Origin: Bradyrhizobium sp. CIAT3101
GTDB taxonomy: Bacteria > Pseudomonadota > Alphaproteobacteria > Rhizobiales > Xanthobacteraceae
Direction of reading: 5' to 3'
NCBI RefSeq assembly: GCF_029714945.1
Contig: NZ_CP121634.1
Span: 3,927,001 to 3,991,000 of the forward strand
DNA: 64,000 nt
Each line of letters opens with the position of its first letter. The stretch's first letter is position 1. Of this stretch, positions 33,956 through 41,937 are shown one piece after another. The notes below the pieces were generated by a model. That model had not been told where the DNA came from, did no database searches, and saw only the letters and a program-made list of their open reading frames with translations. Position numbers and translations under genes: made by a program.

Positions 33956-34693
33956 TTAGACCGCCACCTCCGGCAGCAGGGCACGGGTCGGCCCGAACAG
34001 CTCTTCAAAAGCCTGCCGAAGCGCGACGTCGACATCGGCCAGCGTCACGAGCTGGCCGAGATCGACCAGTGAGGTGACGCCGTAACGGGGATCGGCAACA
34101 CCACAGGGGACGATGCCGGCGAAATGCGAAAGCTCCGGCTCGACATTGATGGCGATGCCGTGGAACGAGACCCAGCGCTTCAGCCGCACGCCGATCGCCG
34201 CGATCTTGTCCTCGTGCTCAGGCCCCTTGTCGGGCCGTTTCACCCAGACGCCGACCCGATCCTCGCGCCGCTCGCCGCGGACGTTGAAGGCGGCCAGCGT
34301 CTTCAGGATCAGTTCCTCCAGGCTCGCGATATAGGCCCGGACGTCCGGCCGGCGCCGCTTGAGGTCGAGCATGATGTAGGCCACCCGCTGGCCCGGGCCG
34401 TGATAGGTGAGCTGGCCGCCGCGCCCGGTGGCAAAGGTCGGGAATCGGGGATCGAGCAGGTCGGAAGCCTTGCCGGAGGTTCCAGACGTGTAGAGCGGGG
34501 GGTGTTCGAGCAGCCAGACCAGCTCGGGTGCCTCGCCCGCCGCAATGGCGGCGACGCGGGCCTCCATGGCGGCCACGGCCTCCGGATAGGGCACGGGCGC
34601 GTCCGAGATTCGCCATTCGACGGGTTCGCCGCCTGCGGCGGAAAACGACGTCAAATCGAGCTCTTGGCGGGGGTTTTGGGGCGAATTAACCAT
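33956..34693 (-). CDS. lipB: lipoyl(octanoyl) transferase LipB
   Basis: This 245-residue enzyme moves octanoyl from acyl carrier protein to lipoyl domains of 2-oxoacid dehydrogenases, the first step of lipoate assembly. The family motif [13 protein letters not shown] lies at 90-102, and the catalytic pair is Cys197 (GIVPCG) and Lys163 (DKIAAIG). It is divergent from the FliN-like gene over 70 bases. The length is normal for alphaproteobacteria. Confidence 0.95.
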   Translation of the reverse strand: MVNSPQNPRQELDLTSFSAAGGEPVEWRISDAPVPYPEAVAAMEARVAAIAAGEAPELVWLLEHPPLYTSGTSGKASDLLDPRFPTFATGRGGQLTYHGPGQRVAYIMLDLKRRRPDVRAYIASLEELILKTLAAFNVRGERREDRVGVWVKRPDKGPEHEDKIAAIGVRLKRWVSFHGIAINVEPELSHFAGIVPCGVADPRYGVTSLVDLGQLVTLADVDVALRQAFEELFGPTRALLPEVAV

Positions 34694-34763
34694 TGGCTAA
34701 CCATAACGTGGTGATGATTGCAGGCGCAAATGCCAAGTCCTTTGGCGTAAGTCTCCAGTTGCG

Positions 34764-35018
34764 GTGGTGCTGACAGTGCCTACTCTCGACAAAGTCACCG
34801 TGGATCTCATGGTCGTCCTCGGGACGACCACCATGCCCATCCATCAAGTATTGCGTCTTTCCCGCGGCGCCATCATCGAGCTGGACGCAACCGAGGCCGA
34901 CGAGGTCAAGGTTCTCGCCAACAATCTGCCCGTGGCCTCCGGCGTCGTGCTGGTCGACCGCAACCGGATCGCGGTCGAGGTCAAGCAGATGCTGCCGCGG
35001 ACGCAAGGCACCAGATAA
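34764..35018 (+). CDS. fliN: short FliN-family flagellar motor switch-like protein
   Basis: This is an 84-residue FliN/SpoA C-terminal domain: VTVDLMVVLGTTTMPIHQVL, LSRGAIIELD, then NLPVASGVVLVDRNRIAVEV. Genuine FliN has an extra N-terminal segment of 30-60 residues that is missing here. GTG and a second GTG are both possible starts. It would sit in the flagellar C-ring or a related switch, but no other flagellar gene is in the window, so it is an orphan or a paralog of a FliN encoded in a motility cluster. Confidence 0.8.
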   Translation: MVLTVPTLDKVTVDLMVVLGTTTMPIHQVLRLSRGAIIELDATEADEVKVLANNLPVASGVVLVDRNRIAVEVKQMLPRTQGTR

Positions 35019-35159
35019 GGCCGATCGGGGGAGGGGCGGGAATTTTCCTGCCAAGCTTGTGGAATTCGGGGCCTTTGCAGGCTTGTACCCCACTGACGGA
35101 TTTGTTAGATCGGCGCCGTTGATCCGGCAGGCCTCAAGCCCTAAGCCGGCATCCCCAAA

Positions 35160-35244
35160 GCGCTCGTGGCGGAATTGGTAGACGCGCTGCCTTGAGGTGG
35201 CAGTGAGTAAAATCGTGGGGGTTCGAGTCCCTCCGAGCGCACCA
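35160..35244 (+). tRNA. tRNA-Leu (anticodon GAG)
   Basis: An 85-base tRNA with a 7-base acceptor stem (GCGCTCG pairing with CGAGCGC), a D arm with GGTAGAC, an anticodon stem CTGCC/GGCAG enclosing TTGAGGT (anticodon GAG at 35194-35196), a long class II variable arm, the T loop GTTCGAGTC and an encoded CCA. It reads CUC and CUU leucine codons. A gene-poor stretch follows on its 3' side. Confidence 0.96.
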
Positions 35245-35733
35245 CACTCTCCTGAAATTGTTGAAGTTTTGCGGTCCGCAGGGCGCGTCTTGGCGCGACC
35301 TCTCCACAGGCTATCCACAGGGATATACCGGCGTGGCACACAGGGCCGCCGCCGGTCGGACTGCGCGCCAACCACGGAGTGCCGAAGCGTCAGGAATCGC
35401 GAAGGGTGGAATGCCATCGCGTTCGCCGGCCGGGATCCTGACGGCCCGGGGCGAAGGATCCGTACGAGATCCTTTCACTCGGCTCGGATGGACAGGAAGG
35501 CGGAACGGGAACGGCGGGCGATATCACGTCGGCGGCGAAGTAGCCGTGCGAGCTGGCACGCTAACTCGCCTTGCTGAAAGCGGTCTGCCTCTTTGTGATC
35601 GTGGTCCTGAAGGCTTTCAATTCGATTCTCCGCGCGGCATGGCGGCGCCGGTCGCGGCTCAGGTGAAGCCTGAGCCTGAAGGACCGTCGGCAACTCGTTG
35701 AAATCGCGTTGGATGGCACCGCTCAATGGGCGG
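35245..35733. other. gene-poor stretch 3' of tRNA-Leu
   Basis: About 490 bases with open frames on both strands but no ribosome sites, recognisable domains or usual codon pattern. Start-site and family evidence is absent, so I call no gene. It could be decayed coding DNA, possibly left by an element that used the tRNA 3' end, but I see no integrase remnant or repeat of the tRNA end. Confidence 0.5.
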
Positions 35734-35991
35734 CTAGCCATATTCCTCGCCGATCCCGTATTCCTTGTAGATCTCGAGCGGATCCGTCTCCGGGAACAGG
35801 CGGCATTTGGCCTGGGCGAGATGCAGGCTCACCGCGGACGGCTCCTTGCCGTTCGAGAGCAGCTTGCGGATGTCGTCCATATGCGCGCTCGGCTGGTGCT
35901 TGGCCTCAAGCTGCTCCAGCGCGACCAGCGCGGTTGCGAGCGCCTCGGTCAGGACCCAGTCGTCGTGGCCCGTGATTCCCTTCTTCGGCAT
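35734..35991 (-). CDS. small conserved protein, unknown
   Basis: An 85-residue soluble protein: a helical core (WVLTEALATALVALEQLEAKHQ, then MDDIRKLLSNGKE), a short HLAQAKCRLFPETDP segment, and an acidic-aromatic tail IYKEYGIGEEYG. No domain is recognised, but the composition, helix pattern and normal codon use suggest a real gene. I recall similar short proteins in Bradyrhizobium. It stands alone between the gene-poor tract and a small membrane protein gene. Confidence 0.65.
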   Translation of the reverse strand: MPKKGITGHDDWVLTEALATALVALEQLEAKHQPSAHMDDIRKLLSNGKEPSAVSLHLAQAKCRLFPETDPLEIYKEYGIGEEYG

Positions 35992-36217
35992 CGGCAGACC
36001 CCAATCCGCAGACCTCAGATATGGCAGCGGCAGCAGTCTACCGTAGCTTCGGTCGAATCTCCATCGAGCCGCGGACTGCGCGGACGGGCGGCCCCGCTCT
36101 CGCTTGCATTATGGCGGCGCGTGGCTAAAAGGCGGCGGCACGCGGGCGCTGGTATCTTTGTTGAAACAAAATCGGCGTAGACGGGCCTCGCACGACCTCT
36201 CTCGGGCTGGAGCCAGC

Positions 36218-36592
36218 ATGGTCTTTCTAAGCTTCGTCTACCGCTTCCTGACCAACTTCGCATTCATGGCGCTGGTCTATTTCAGTCTGAATTTCATGGA
36301 AAAGTATCAGAACCGCGCGGTCCTCGCGATCCTGGTGCTGGTCTATAGCGGCATGCGCGCGGCCTCGACGCTCCGCGCATTCTACTTCTTCCAGAAGATC
36401 GAGAAGCTGGAAGCCGAGACCAAGCGCCTGCAGGCGCCGATCAATGACGGCTCGGGCGGAACCAGCGGGCGCAAGCAGATCGTGATGGATGTCGCGCGGC
36501 TGCGCCGTGACGGCGAGCTCAAATCCTATATGGATTTGTTCTTCCTGGCGCTGATCGTGCTGCTCTGCGTCGCCAACATCATGCGGCAGTGA
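36218..36592 (+). CDS. small two-helix membrane protein
   Basis: This 124-residue protein has an N-terminal membrane segment (LTNFAFMALVYFSLNFM, then VLAILVLVYSGMRAA), a charged cytoplasmic linker (KIEKLEAETKRLQAP, coiled-coil like) and a final transmembrane helix LFFLALIVLLCVANIM. A GGAG site precedes the ATG. I recognise no family. The middle region with DVARLRRDGELKSY could contact a partner protein. Confidence 0.7.
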   Translation: MVFLSFVYRFLTNFAFMALVYFSLNFMEKYQNRAVLAILVLVYSGMRAASTLRAFYFFQKIEKLEAETKRLQAPINDGSGGTSGRKQIVMDVARLRRDGELKSYMDLFFLALIVLLCVANIMRQ

Positions 36593-36600
36593 CAGCTTGA

Positions 36601-36674
36601 AGCACGATCCGGAAAAGTGTGCAGCGGTTTTCCCTCGCGACAAACGCGGAACGCGTTTGCGCGGAGATCATGCT
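36601..36674. repeat. dispersed palindrome (GATC-A-TGC family, long form)
   Basis: The element opens AGCACGATCCGGAAAA, pairs with TTTTCC, holds a perfect inner hairpin CAAACGCG-GAA-CGCGTTTG, and closes GATCATGCT. A shorter relative with the same ends is present after the GST gene. It follows the small membrane protein gene on the plus strand. Confidence 0.7.
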
Positions 36675-36685
36675 CGAAACAACAA

Positions 36686-36717
36686 CCTGAAGCGCGATGA
36701 TCTCGTCGCGCTTCAGG
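36686..36717. terminator. hairpin overlapping the stop of the polysaccharide deacetylase
   Basis: CCTGAAGCGCGA and TCGCGCTTCAGG pair perfectly over 12 bases with an 8-base loop, and the minus-strand stop codon lies inside the right arm. A U-run is lacking on both strands, so it may be an mRNA 3'-end stabiliser rather than a strict terminator. Confidence 0.55.
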
Positions 36718-37969
36718 CGCGCTTCTTCACGCTGGTGGCGACGCGGGTCGGGCGGGGCGCCGTGCTTTTGGCCTGAGCGGCGCGCTTCGGCGCTGCGTGT
36801 GCAGCATGCGCGGTTCGCCGGGCCTGCATCTTGGCCGCCTTGCCTTTGCCCGCACGCGGTGCTTCGGCTGCCATTGCAAGCCGGGTTGCGGCCCGCCGCG
36901 ACAAGGTCGTCGACAGCAGCACCTCGACCGAGCCCTCGGGGATCGCGAAGAGGTCGCGTCCGGGCGCGGGCAGCGTGGCGGCGACATCGTCCTGCGCCCT
37001 GGTCTTGTGCGGCAACACCTGCGGCTGGAGCGCGGTCTGCGTGTTGAGATCGGCGAGGCCAGGCGCGGGCAGCGTTGCGGTCTGCGCGAACACGAAGTTC
37101 GGCACGGCAGGCCAGCGTGCGATCGGCGTCGTTTCCGTCGGCGGGTGCAGCAGCCACTCCACGGCCGTGGTCGGCGTCGCCGGCCGGTCGGCGGTCGCTG
37201 GCACCACATGGACGATGCGATAGCCGCGTGCCTTCAGGTCACGGATGATCTTGGGCAGCGCCGCCACGGTGCGCGCCTGGATGTCGTGCAGCAGCAGGAT
37301 GCCCTTGCCCTTGGCCTCCAGCCGCTGGATCGCGAGCTGGTAGACGCGATCGGACGAGATGTGGCGCCAGTCGTCGGCCGGGAAGTCGGCGCTCCAGACC
37401 TGGATGCCGCGCGAGATCAGGAGGTTTTCGACGCCATCGGCGCGCATCAGGCCGGGAATGCGGAAGAACGGCGCGAGCTTGGACGAATCGCTCATCGCAG
37501 CCGACGTCCACTCGATGCCGCCGTTGATCTGCGCCTCGGCCTTGTCGAGCGGCATCCGGTCCATTGTCAGCGGATGGTTCATGCTGTGGGTGCCGACGGT
37601 GTGGCCCGCCGCGACAAGCTTGCGCACGCCTTCCGGGTTCGCCTTGGCCTGTTCGCCGATGATGAAGAAGGTCGCCTTGATGCACTCGTCGGCGAGGATC
37701 TGGAGCACCTGATTGGAATACTTCGGCAGCGGGCCGTCGTCGAAGGTCAGCACCACCTCGTGGTCCTTCAGCGGCAGCGTCTCGCGGTACTGCATGGTGC
37801 CGATGCGCGGATGCTCATGCGGATCGACGACGAGCGTGCGTGAGGTGCCGAGCGCGTCCGGATGGCCGGGGCATTCGGCAGCGAAGGCCGCGGGCGATGC
37901 CGTGGTCAGGAACCCCAGGAGCAGGACGGTCCACGATCGCGTCCGAAAAACAACGCTACTGCCGATCAT
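36713..37969 (-). CDS. polysaccharide deacetylase with basic C-terminal tail
   Basis: This 418-residue exported protein of the NodB-homology (CE4) fold has a signal peptide ending near AAFAAE. The metal and catalytic motifs are TFDDGPLP, GTHSMNHP, FRIPGLM and ILLLHDIQ, so an active deacetylase on an N-acetylated glycan is expected. After about residue 255 comes a long extension rich in Pro, Ala and Thr that ends strongly basic (KRAAQAKS, TRVATSVKKRA), which may bind the wall or nucleic-acid-like polyanions. It lies 163 bases after a shorter paralog on the same strand. Confidence 0.82.
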   Translation of the reverse strand: MIGSSVVFRTRSWTVLLLGFLTTASPAAFAAECPGHPDALGTSRTLVVDPHEHPRIGTMQYRETLPLKDHEVVLTFDDGPLPKYSNQVLQILADECIKATFFIIGEQAKANPEGVRKLVAAGHTVGTHSMNHPLTMDRMPLDKAEAQINGGIEWTSAAMSDSSKLAPFFRIPGLMRADGVENLLISRGIQVWSADFPADDWRHISSDRVYQLAIQRLEAKGKGILLLHDIQARTVAALPKIIRDLKARGYRIVHVVPATADRPATPTTAVEWLLHPPTETTPIARWPAVPNFVFAQTATLPAPGLADLNTQTALQPQVLPHKTRAQDDVAATLPAPGRDLFAIPEGSVEVLLSTTLSRRAATRLAMAAEAPRAGKGKAAKMQARRTAHAAHAAPKRAAQAKSTAPRPTRVATSVKKRA

Positions 37970-38132
37970 GAAGCTCGTAAGTCCTCGTCTGCGATTGCGC
38001 CCATATCCGTAGGTCGGAGACGCCCGGAAACGGTTCAGGCGCAACACCCTCCAATCTTTGCATGGGGTAGCATGAACAGAGTGTTAATAGGGCTCAAATC
38101 ACCCCATTTTGCACCGGCGTGACATTCCGGCA

Positions 38133-38939
38133 TCAATGCGCGTCGGCGTTCTTCTGGGGTGTATCCGCCGGGACGATATGGACGATGTGAAAGCCGTTTT
38201 CCCGCAAAAACCGCAGGAAGGCCGGCATCATCGCCGCCGTACGCGCCTGGGCATCATGGAACAGGATGATGCCCTTGCCGGCAGCGGTGATGCGGTCGCT
38301 GATCAGCTTCAATTCCTGCTCCGGCGTCATGTCGTTCCAGTCGCTGGCCCAGAGATCGGCACCGAACACGACGATGCCGCGCGACTGGAGCAGATCGAGC
38401 TGGGCCGGCGTGGACTCGAAATAGGGGAAGCGGAAGAACGGCGTCGACGGCGTCGTCGTCGCGACCCCGTGCAGCGCCATCTCGTCGGTGGCGATGCCGT
38501 GGTCGATTTCGTATTTGGCCGCATCGGCCGGGATCCGGCCCATGTATGGATGCGACCAGGTGTGGTGGCCGATGGTGTGACCCTCGCGGGCGATGCGTTT
38601 GACCATGTCGGGATGTTCGGCGGCGCTCCGGCCGACCAGGAAGAAGGTCGCGCGCACGCATTCCTGCGCCAGCGCCGCCAACACCTTCGAGGTGGTCTGC
38701 GGACGCGGGCCGTCGTCGAAGGTCAGCACCACCTCATGATCAGCGAGCGGCAGCGTCTGCGGAAAACTCTTCAGGCCGACACGCGGCGTGGTCTTGGCAT
38801 CGACGCTCAGGATCCGCGAAGTGCCGAGCGCATCGCTCCGCGGGCAGTCCGCGGCCTTGACTGAGCCGATCGCGGTGAGGGCGGCAAGAGCTACGCCCAT
38901 CGTGATCGAGGTCCATTTCGGCCGCTGCATCTTTGCCAT
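38133..38939 (-). CDS. polysaccharide deacetylase (short form)
   Basis: A 268-residue CE4 deacetylase with a signal peptide ending near SVKAAD. Motifs are TFDDGPRP, GHHTWSHP, FFRFPYF and IILFHDAQ. It shares the DALGTSRxLxVD opening and overall plan with its downstream neighbour but lacks the basic tail, so the pair is a tandem duplication that diverged. A role in modifying chitin-like or peptidoglycan sugars is possible; nothing here ties it to Nod factor. Confidence 0.87.
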   Translation of the reverse strand: MAKMQRPKWTSITMGVALAALTAIGSVKAADCPRSDALGTSRILSVDAKTTPRVGLKSFPQTLPLADHEVVLTFDDGPRPQTTSKVLAALAQECVRATFFLVGRSAAEHPDMVKRIAREGHTIGHHTWSHPYMGRIPADAAKYEIDHGIATDEMALHGVATTTPSTPFFRFPYFESTPAQLDLLQSRGIVVFGADLWASDWNDMTPEQELKLISDRITAAGKGIILFHDAQARTAAMMPAFLRFLRENGFHIVHIVPADTPQKNADAH

Positions 38940-39016
38940 TGCGCTCCCGATTACGTTGAGGGTATTGGCTGACCGTCAGCCCAAAATGACCAACCTGTTC
39001 AACGGCGAGGCGTTCC

Positions 39017-40438
39017 ATGGATGAACATATCGATGGTGCTGCGGCCGCCGAGGCATTGGTACTCGACCACGTCCCGATGCGCAATGAAGAGGGCGAAATT
39101 CGGCACGAATTCGTCGAGGAAATCGCCCATGCGATCGAGGCCGGCGACAGCGCTGCGCTGCGGGCCTGCGTCGCAGACCTGCACGAGGCCGATCTCGGCG
39201 ATCTCATCGCGGCGCTCGCGCCCGACGACCGCGTCCGCCTGGTCGAGCTGACGGGTGCCGATTTCGACTTTTCCGCACTGAACGAGGTCGACGAGACCGT
39301 CCGCGAGGAGATCCTCGACGAGCTGCCGCCCGAGACGGTCGCCGAGGGCGTCCGCGAGCTGGAATCCGACGATGCGGTCGAACTGCTCGAAACCCTCGAC
39401 GAGGAGGAGCAGGAGGAGATCCTCGAGAAGCTGCCGCTGCAGGAGCGCGTCGCCCTCGAACGCAGCTTGCTATATCCGGAAAACTCTGCCGGACGGCGCA
39501 TGCAGACCGAGTTCATCGCGGTGCCGCAGGATTTCACGGTCGGGCAGGCGATCGACTATATGCGCGACACGCCCGATCTGCCGGACCGCTTCTACGAGAT
39601 CTACGTCGTCGACAAGGACCGGCACTGGCAGGGCGCGGTTCCCTTGGATGTGCTGCTCCGTGCGCGCCGCCCGGTGCCTCTCACCGAGCTGACCGACGAG
39701 GATCGTCGCCGCGTCTCCGTCCTGGAGGATCAGGAGGAGGTGGCGCGCATGTTCGGCAAGTACAACCTCGTCGCGGCACCCGTGCTCGATACCCAGGACC
39801 GCCTCGTCGGCGTCATCACCGTCGACGACGTCGTCGACGTCATCGAGGAAGAGGCGGACGAGGACCTCAAGGCGCTCGGCGGTGTCACCAGCGACGAAGA
39901 GCTGTCGGACACGTTTCTCACCATCGCGCGCGGCCGCTTCAACTGGCTGTTGATCAATCTGGCCACGGCCTTCCTGGCGTCCTCCGTGCTCGGCCTGTTC
40001 GAGGGCCAGCTCGAACAGATGGTGGCGCTCGCCGTGCTGGCGCCGATCGTCGCGAGCCAGGGCGGCAATGCCGCGACCCAGACCATGACGGTCGCGGTGA
40101 GGGCGCTCGCGACCCGCGAGCTCGGCTCCTCCAACGCCTGGCGCGTGGTCATCCGCGAGACGCTGGTCGGTCTCATCAACGGCGTGGCCTTCGCCGTGAT
40201 CACCGGTGTCGCCGCGGTGGCCTGGTTCAAGATCCCCGGCCTCGGTGTCGTCATCGGGCTCGCGATCATCGTGAACCTCGTCGCCGGCGCGCTCGGCGGC
40301 ATCCTGATCCCGATGGCGCTCGAACGCGTCAGGGCCGATCCGGCGGTGGCGTCGGGCACGTTCGTGACGACGGTGACGGATGTCGTCGGCTTCTTCTCCT
40401 TCCTCGGCATCGCCACGCTGTGGTTCGGGTTGAAGTAG
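39017..40438 (+). CDS. mgtE: MgtE magnesium transporter
   Basis: A 473-residue Mg2+ channel/transporter. The N domain is strongly acidic (LHEADLGDLIAALAPDDR, ELPPETVAEGVRELESDDAVELLETL), then come two CBS domains (about 150-270, with GVITVDDVVDVIEEEADED) and the five-helix membrane part with the pore segment MVALAVLAPIVASQGGNAATQTM. The N and CBS domains sense cytosolic magnesium and close the pore. A GAGG site precedes the ATG. No M-box leader is seen upstream. Confidence 0.95.
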   Translation: MDEHIDGAAAAEALVLDHVPMRNEEGEIRHEFVEEIAHAIEAGDSAALRACVADLHEADLGDLIAALAPDDRVRLVELTGADFDFSALNEVDETVREEILDELPPETVAEGVRELESDDAVELLETLDEEEQEEILEKLPLQERVALERSLLYPENSAGRRMQTEFIAVPQDFTVGQAIDYMRDTPDLPDRFYEIYVVDKDRHWQGAVPLDVLLRARRPVPLTELTDEDRRRVSVLEDQEEVARMFGKYNLVAAPVLDTQDRLVGVITVDDVVDVIEEEADEDLKALGGVTSDEELSDTFLTIARGRFNWLLINLATAFLASSVLGLFEGQLEQMVALAVLAPIVASQGGNAATQTMTVAVRALATRELGSSNAWRVVIRETLVGLINGVAFAVITGVAAVAWFKIPGLGVVIGLAIIVNLVAGALGGILIPMALERVRADPAVASGTFVTTVTDVVGFFSFLGIATLWFGLK

Positions 40439-40454
40439 GGGGCGCCAACCACGC

Positions 40455-40593
40455 TCTCGTGTCCCGGGCGCGCTGCAACGCTCTTTGCGTTGCTGCGCAG
40501 AACCGGGACCCATGAGGCGACAAACTCCGCGGTCCGATGGGCCCCGGCTCTGCAGCGCATCACTTCGTGCTGCGCAGCGGCCGGGGCACGAGA
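40455..40593. repeat. dispersed palindromic element after mgtE
   Basis: Outer arms TCTCGTGTCCCGG and CCGGGGCACGAGA pair with one G-U type mismatch. Inner hairpins include GCAACG-N7-CGTTGC. The middle has CCGGGACCCAT followed later by ATGGGCCCCGG, the same core as in the element after pccA, although the outer arms differ. It is non-coding and probably a REP-like element. Confidence 0.7.
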
Positions 40594-40654
40594 CCACCTT
40601 TAATCCCACCTTAAGCGTGCTGCCGCATGATCCCTCCCGCTTGGGGGAATGAGC

Positions 40655-40960
40655 ATGCGGTTGCGGCTGAAGGCGGACGGACGGGTCGTTGAGTTGCGGG
40701 ACGGGCAAGAGTTTCCCGTCCAGCCGGTCGCGTCTGCAGCCGAGACTCCGGCGGCGGAGGCCGGTTCGCTCGCGGTGCGCGATTTGCGCCGGCGCGCCTG
40801 TCTCACCCAGATGGAGTTCGCCGCCAAGCTCGGCGTGCCCGTCGAGACCATCCGCAACTGGGAGCAGGGCAAGCGCGCCCCGCGCGGACCCGCGCGCGCA
40901 TTGCTGGCCGTGATCGCGCATGCGCCCGACACGGTGTTCCAGGCGCTCGCCAAAGCCTGA
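40655..40960 (+). CDS. XRE-family helix-turn-helix protein
   Basis: A 101-residue protein with a flexible N-terminus and a Cro/CI-type helix-turn-helix (RRRACLTQMEFAAKLGVPVETIRNWEQGKRAP). The layout resembles HigA/MqsA-type antitoxins, but no toxin gene is next to it. The ATG used has TGGGGGA 6 bases upstream; another ATG two codons earlier would touch that site. It could be an autoregulated orphan regulator. Confidence 0.75.
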   Translation: MRLRLKADGRVVELRDGQEFPVQPVASAAETPAAEAGSLAVRDLRRRACLTQMEFAAKLGVPVETIRNWEQGKRAPRGPARALLAVIAHAPDTVFQALAKA

Positions 40961-41069
40961 ACGCCTGACACGAACCTCACGTTAGCATCCTTCGTTGCAC
41001 TCTGGCGGACCGGGTCCATAATGACGCCGGTGATGACATTTGGGGCTGCCGCAACAGAGAGGATTCCTC

Positions 41070-41888
41070 ATGCTGTTCGTCGAGGCCAATGGCGCGAAAA
41101 TTCCGGCGATCGGGCTGGGGACCTGGGAGCTGAGCGGCCGGACCTGCGCGCGCGTGGTCGAGCAGGCGTTGCGGCTCGGCTACCGCCACATCGACACCGC
41201 CCAAGTCTACGACAATGAACGCGAGGTCGGCGACGGATTGCGCGCCTCCGGTGTCCGTCGCGACGACATCTTCGTCACGACAAAAGTCTGGACCAACCAT
41301 TTCGCACCCCACGATCTCGAGCGATCGGTCAAGGAGAGCCTGGTGCGGTTGCGGCTTCCCGCCGTCGACCTGGTTCTGCTGCACTGGCCCAATTCGCATG
41401 TGCCGCTGGAGGAGACGCTGGGTGCGCTGGCGCACGCCAAGCGGATGGGCCTGACACGCCACATCGGCGTCTCCAATTTCACGGTGGCGCTGATCGAGCA
41501 GGCGGTCGCGCTGTCACCCGAGCCGCTCGTCTGCAACCAGGTCGAATATCACCCCTACCTCGATCAGGCGAAGGTGAGGGCGGCCTGCGACCGGCATGGG
41601 ATGGCCCTCGTTGCCTACAGCCCGATCGCCAAGGGCCGCATCAAGGCCGACCCGACACTCGCGGGAATCGGCCGCGCCCATCGCAAGACGCCGGCACAGA
41701 TCTGCCTGCGCTGGCTGGTGCAGCAGAATGTGTCCGCGATTCCCAGAACGTCGCGTGTCGAGCGGCTGTCGGAGAATATCGAGATCTTCGATTTCGAGCT
41801 CTCGCACGACGAGATGGCGGAGGTCGCCGCGCTTGCCAGCCCCAGGGGCCGCCTGACCGATTTTGGCTTCGCGCCGAAATGGGATTGA
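41070..41888 (+). CDS. aldo/keto reductase (2,5-diketo-D-gluconate reductase-like)
   Basis: A 272-residue NADPH-dependent reductase of the AKR5 type. The tetrad Asp/Tyr/Lys/His appears in HIDTAQVYDNE, VTTKVW and LLHWPN. The cofactor-binding end has ISVSN-like GVSNF, NQVEYHPYL and SAIPRTSRVERL. The ATG follows GAGAGGA. The in vivo substrate is unknown; methylglyoxal and sugar-derived ketones are typical. The next gene, a TonB/TolA-like protein, begins 50 bases later. Confidence 0.9.
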   Translation: MLFVEANGAKIPAIGLGTWELSGRTCARVVEQALRLGYRHIDTAQVYDNEREVGDGLRASGVRRDDIFVTTKVWTNHFAPHDLERSVKESLVRLRLPAVDLVLLHWPNSHVPLEETLGALAHAKRMGLTRHIGVSNFTVALIEQAVALSPEPLVCNQVEYHPYLDQAKVRAACDRHGMALVAYSPIAKGRIKADPTLAGIGRAHRKTPAQICLRWLVQQNVSAIPRTSRVERLSENIEIFDFELSHDEMAEVAALASPRGRLTDFGFAPKWD

Positions 41889-41937
41889 GGGGCTGTTCCG
41901 GTATGCTAGGAGCAGGTCGGCAACCCAAGATCGGGCG

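Noticed and set aside
35258..35701. 148-codon open frame after tRNA-Leu
   Set aside because: It has no domain, no ribosome site and a Gly/Arg-rich composition typical of chance frames in GC-rich DNA.
36713..38939. nodB and a nodulation cluster
   Set aside because: CE4 motifs are shared by many deacetylases; both proteins have signal peptides and there are no nod boxes or other nod genes.
40655..40960. toxin-antitoxin system
   Set aside because: The helix-turn-helix protein could be an antitoxin, but neither flank has a toxin-like gene.
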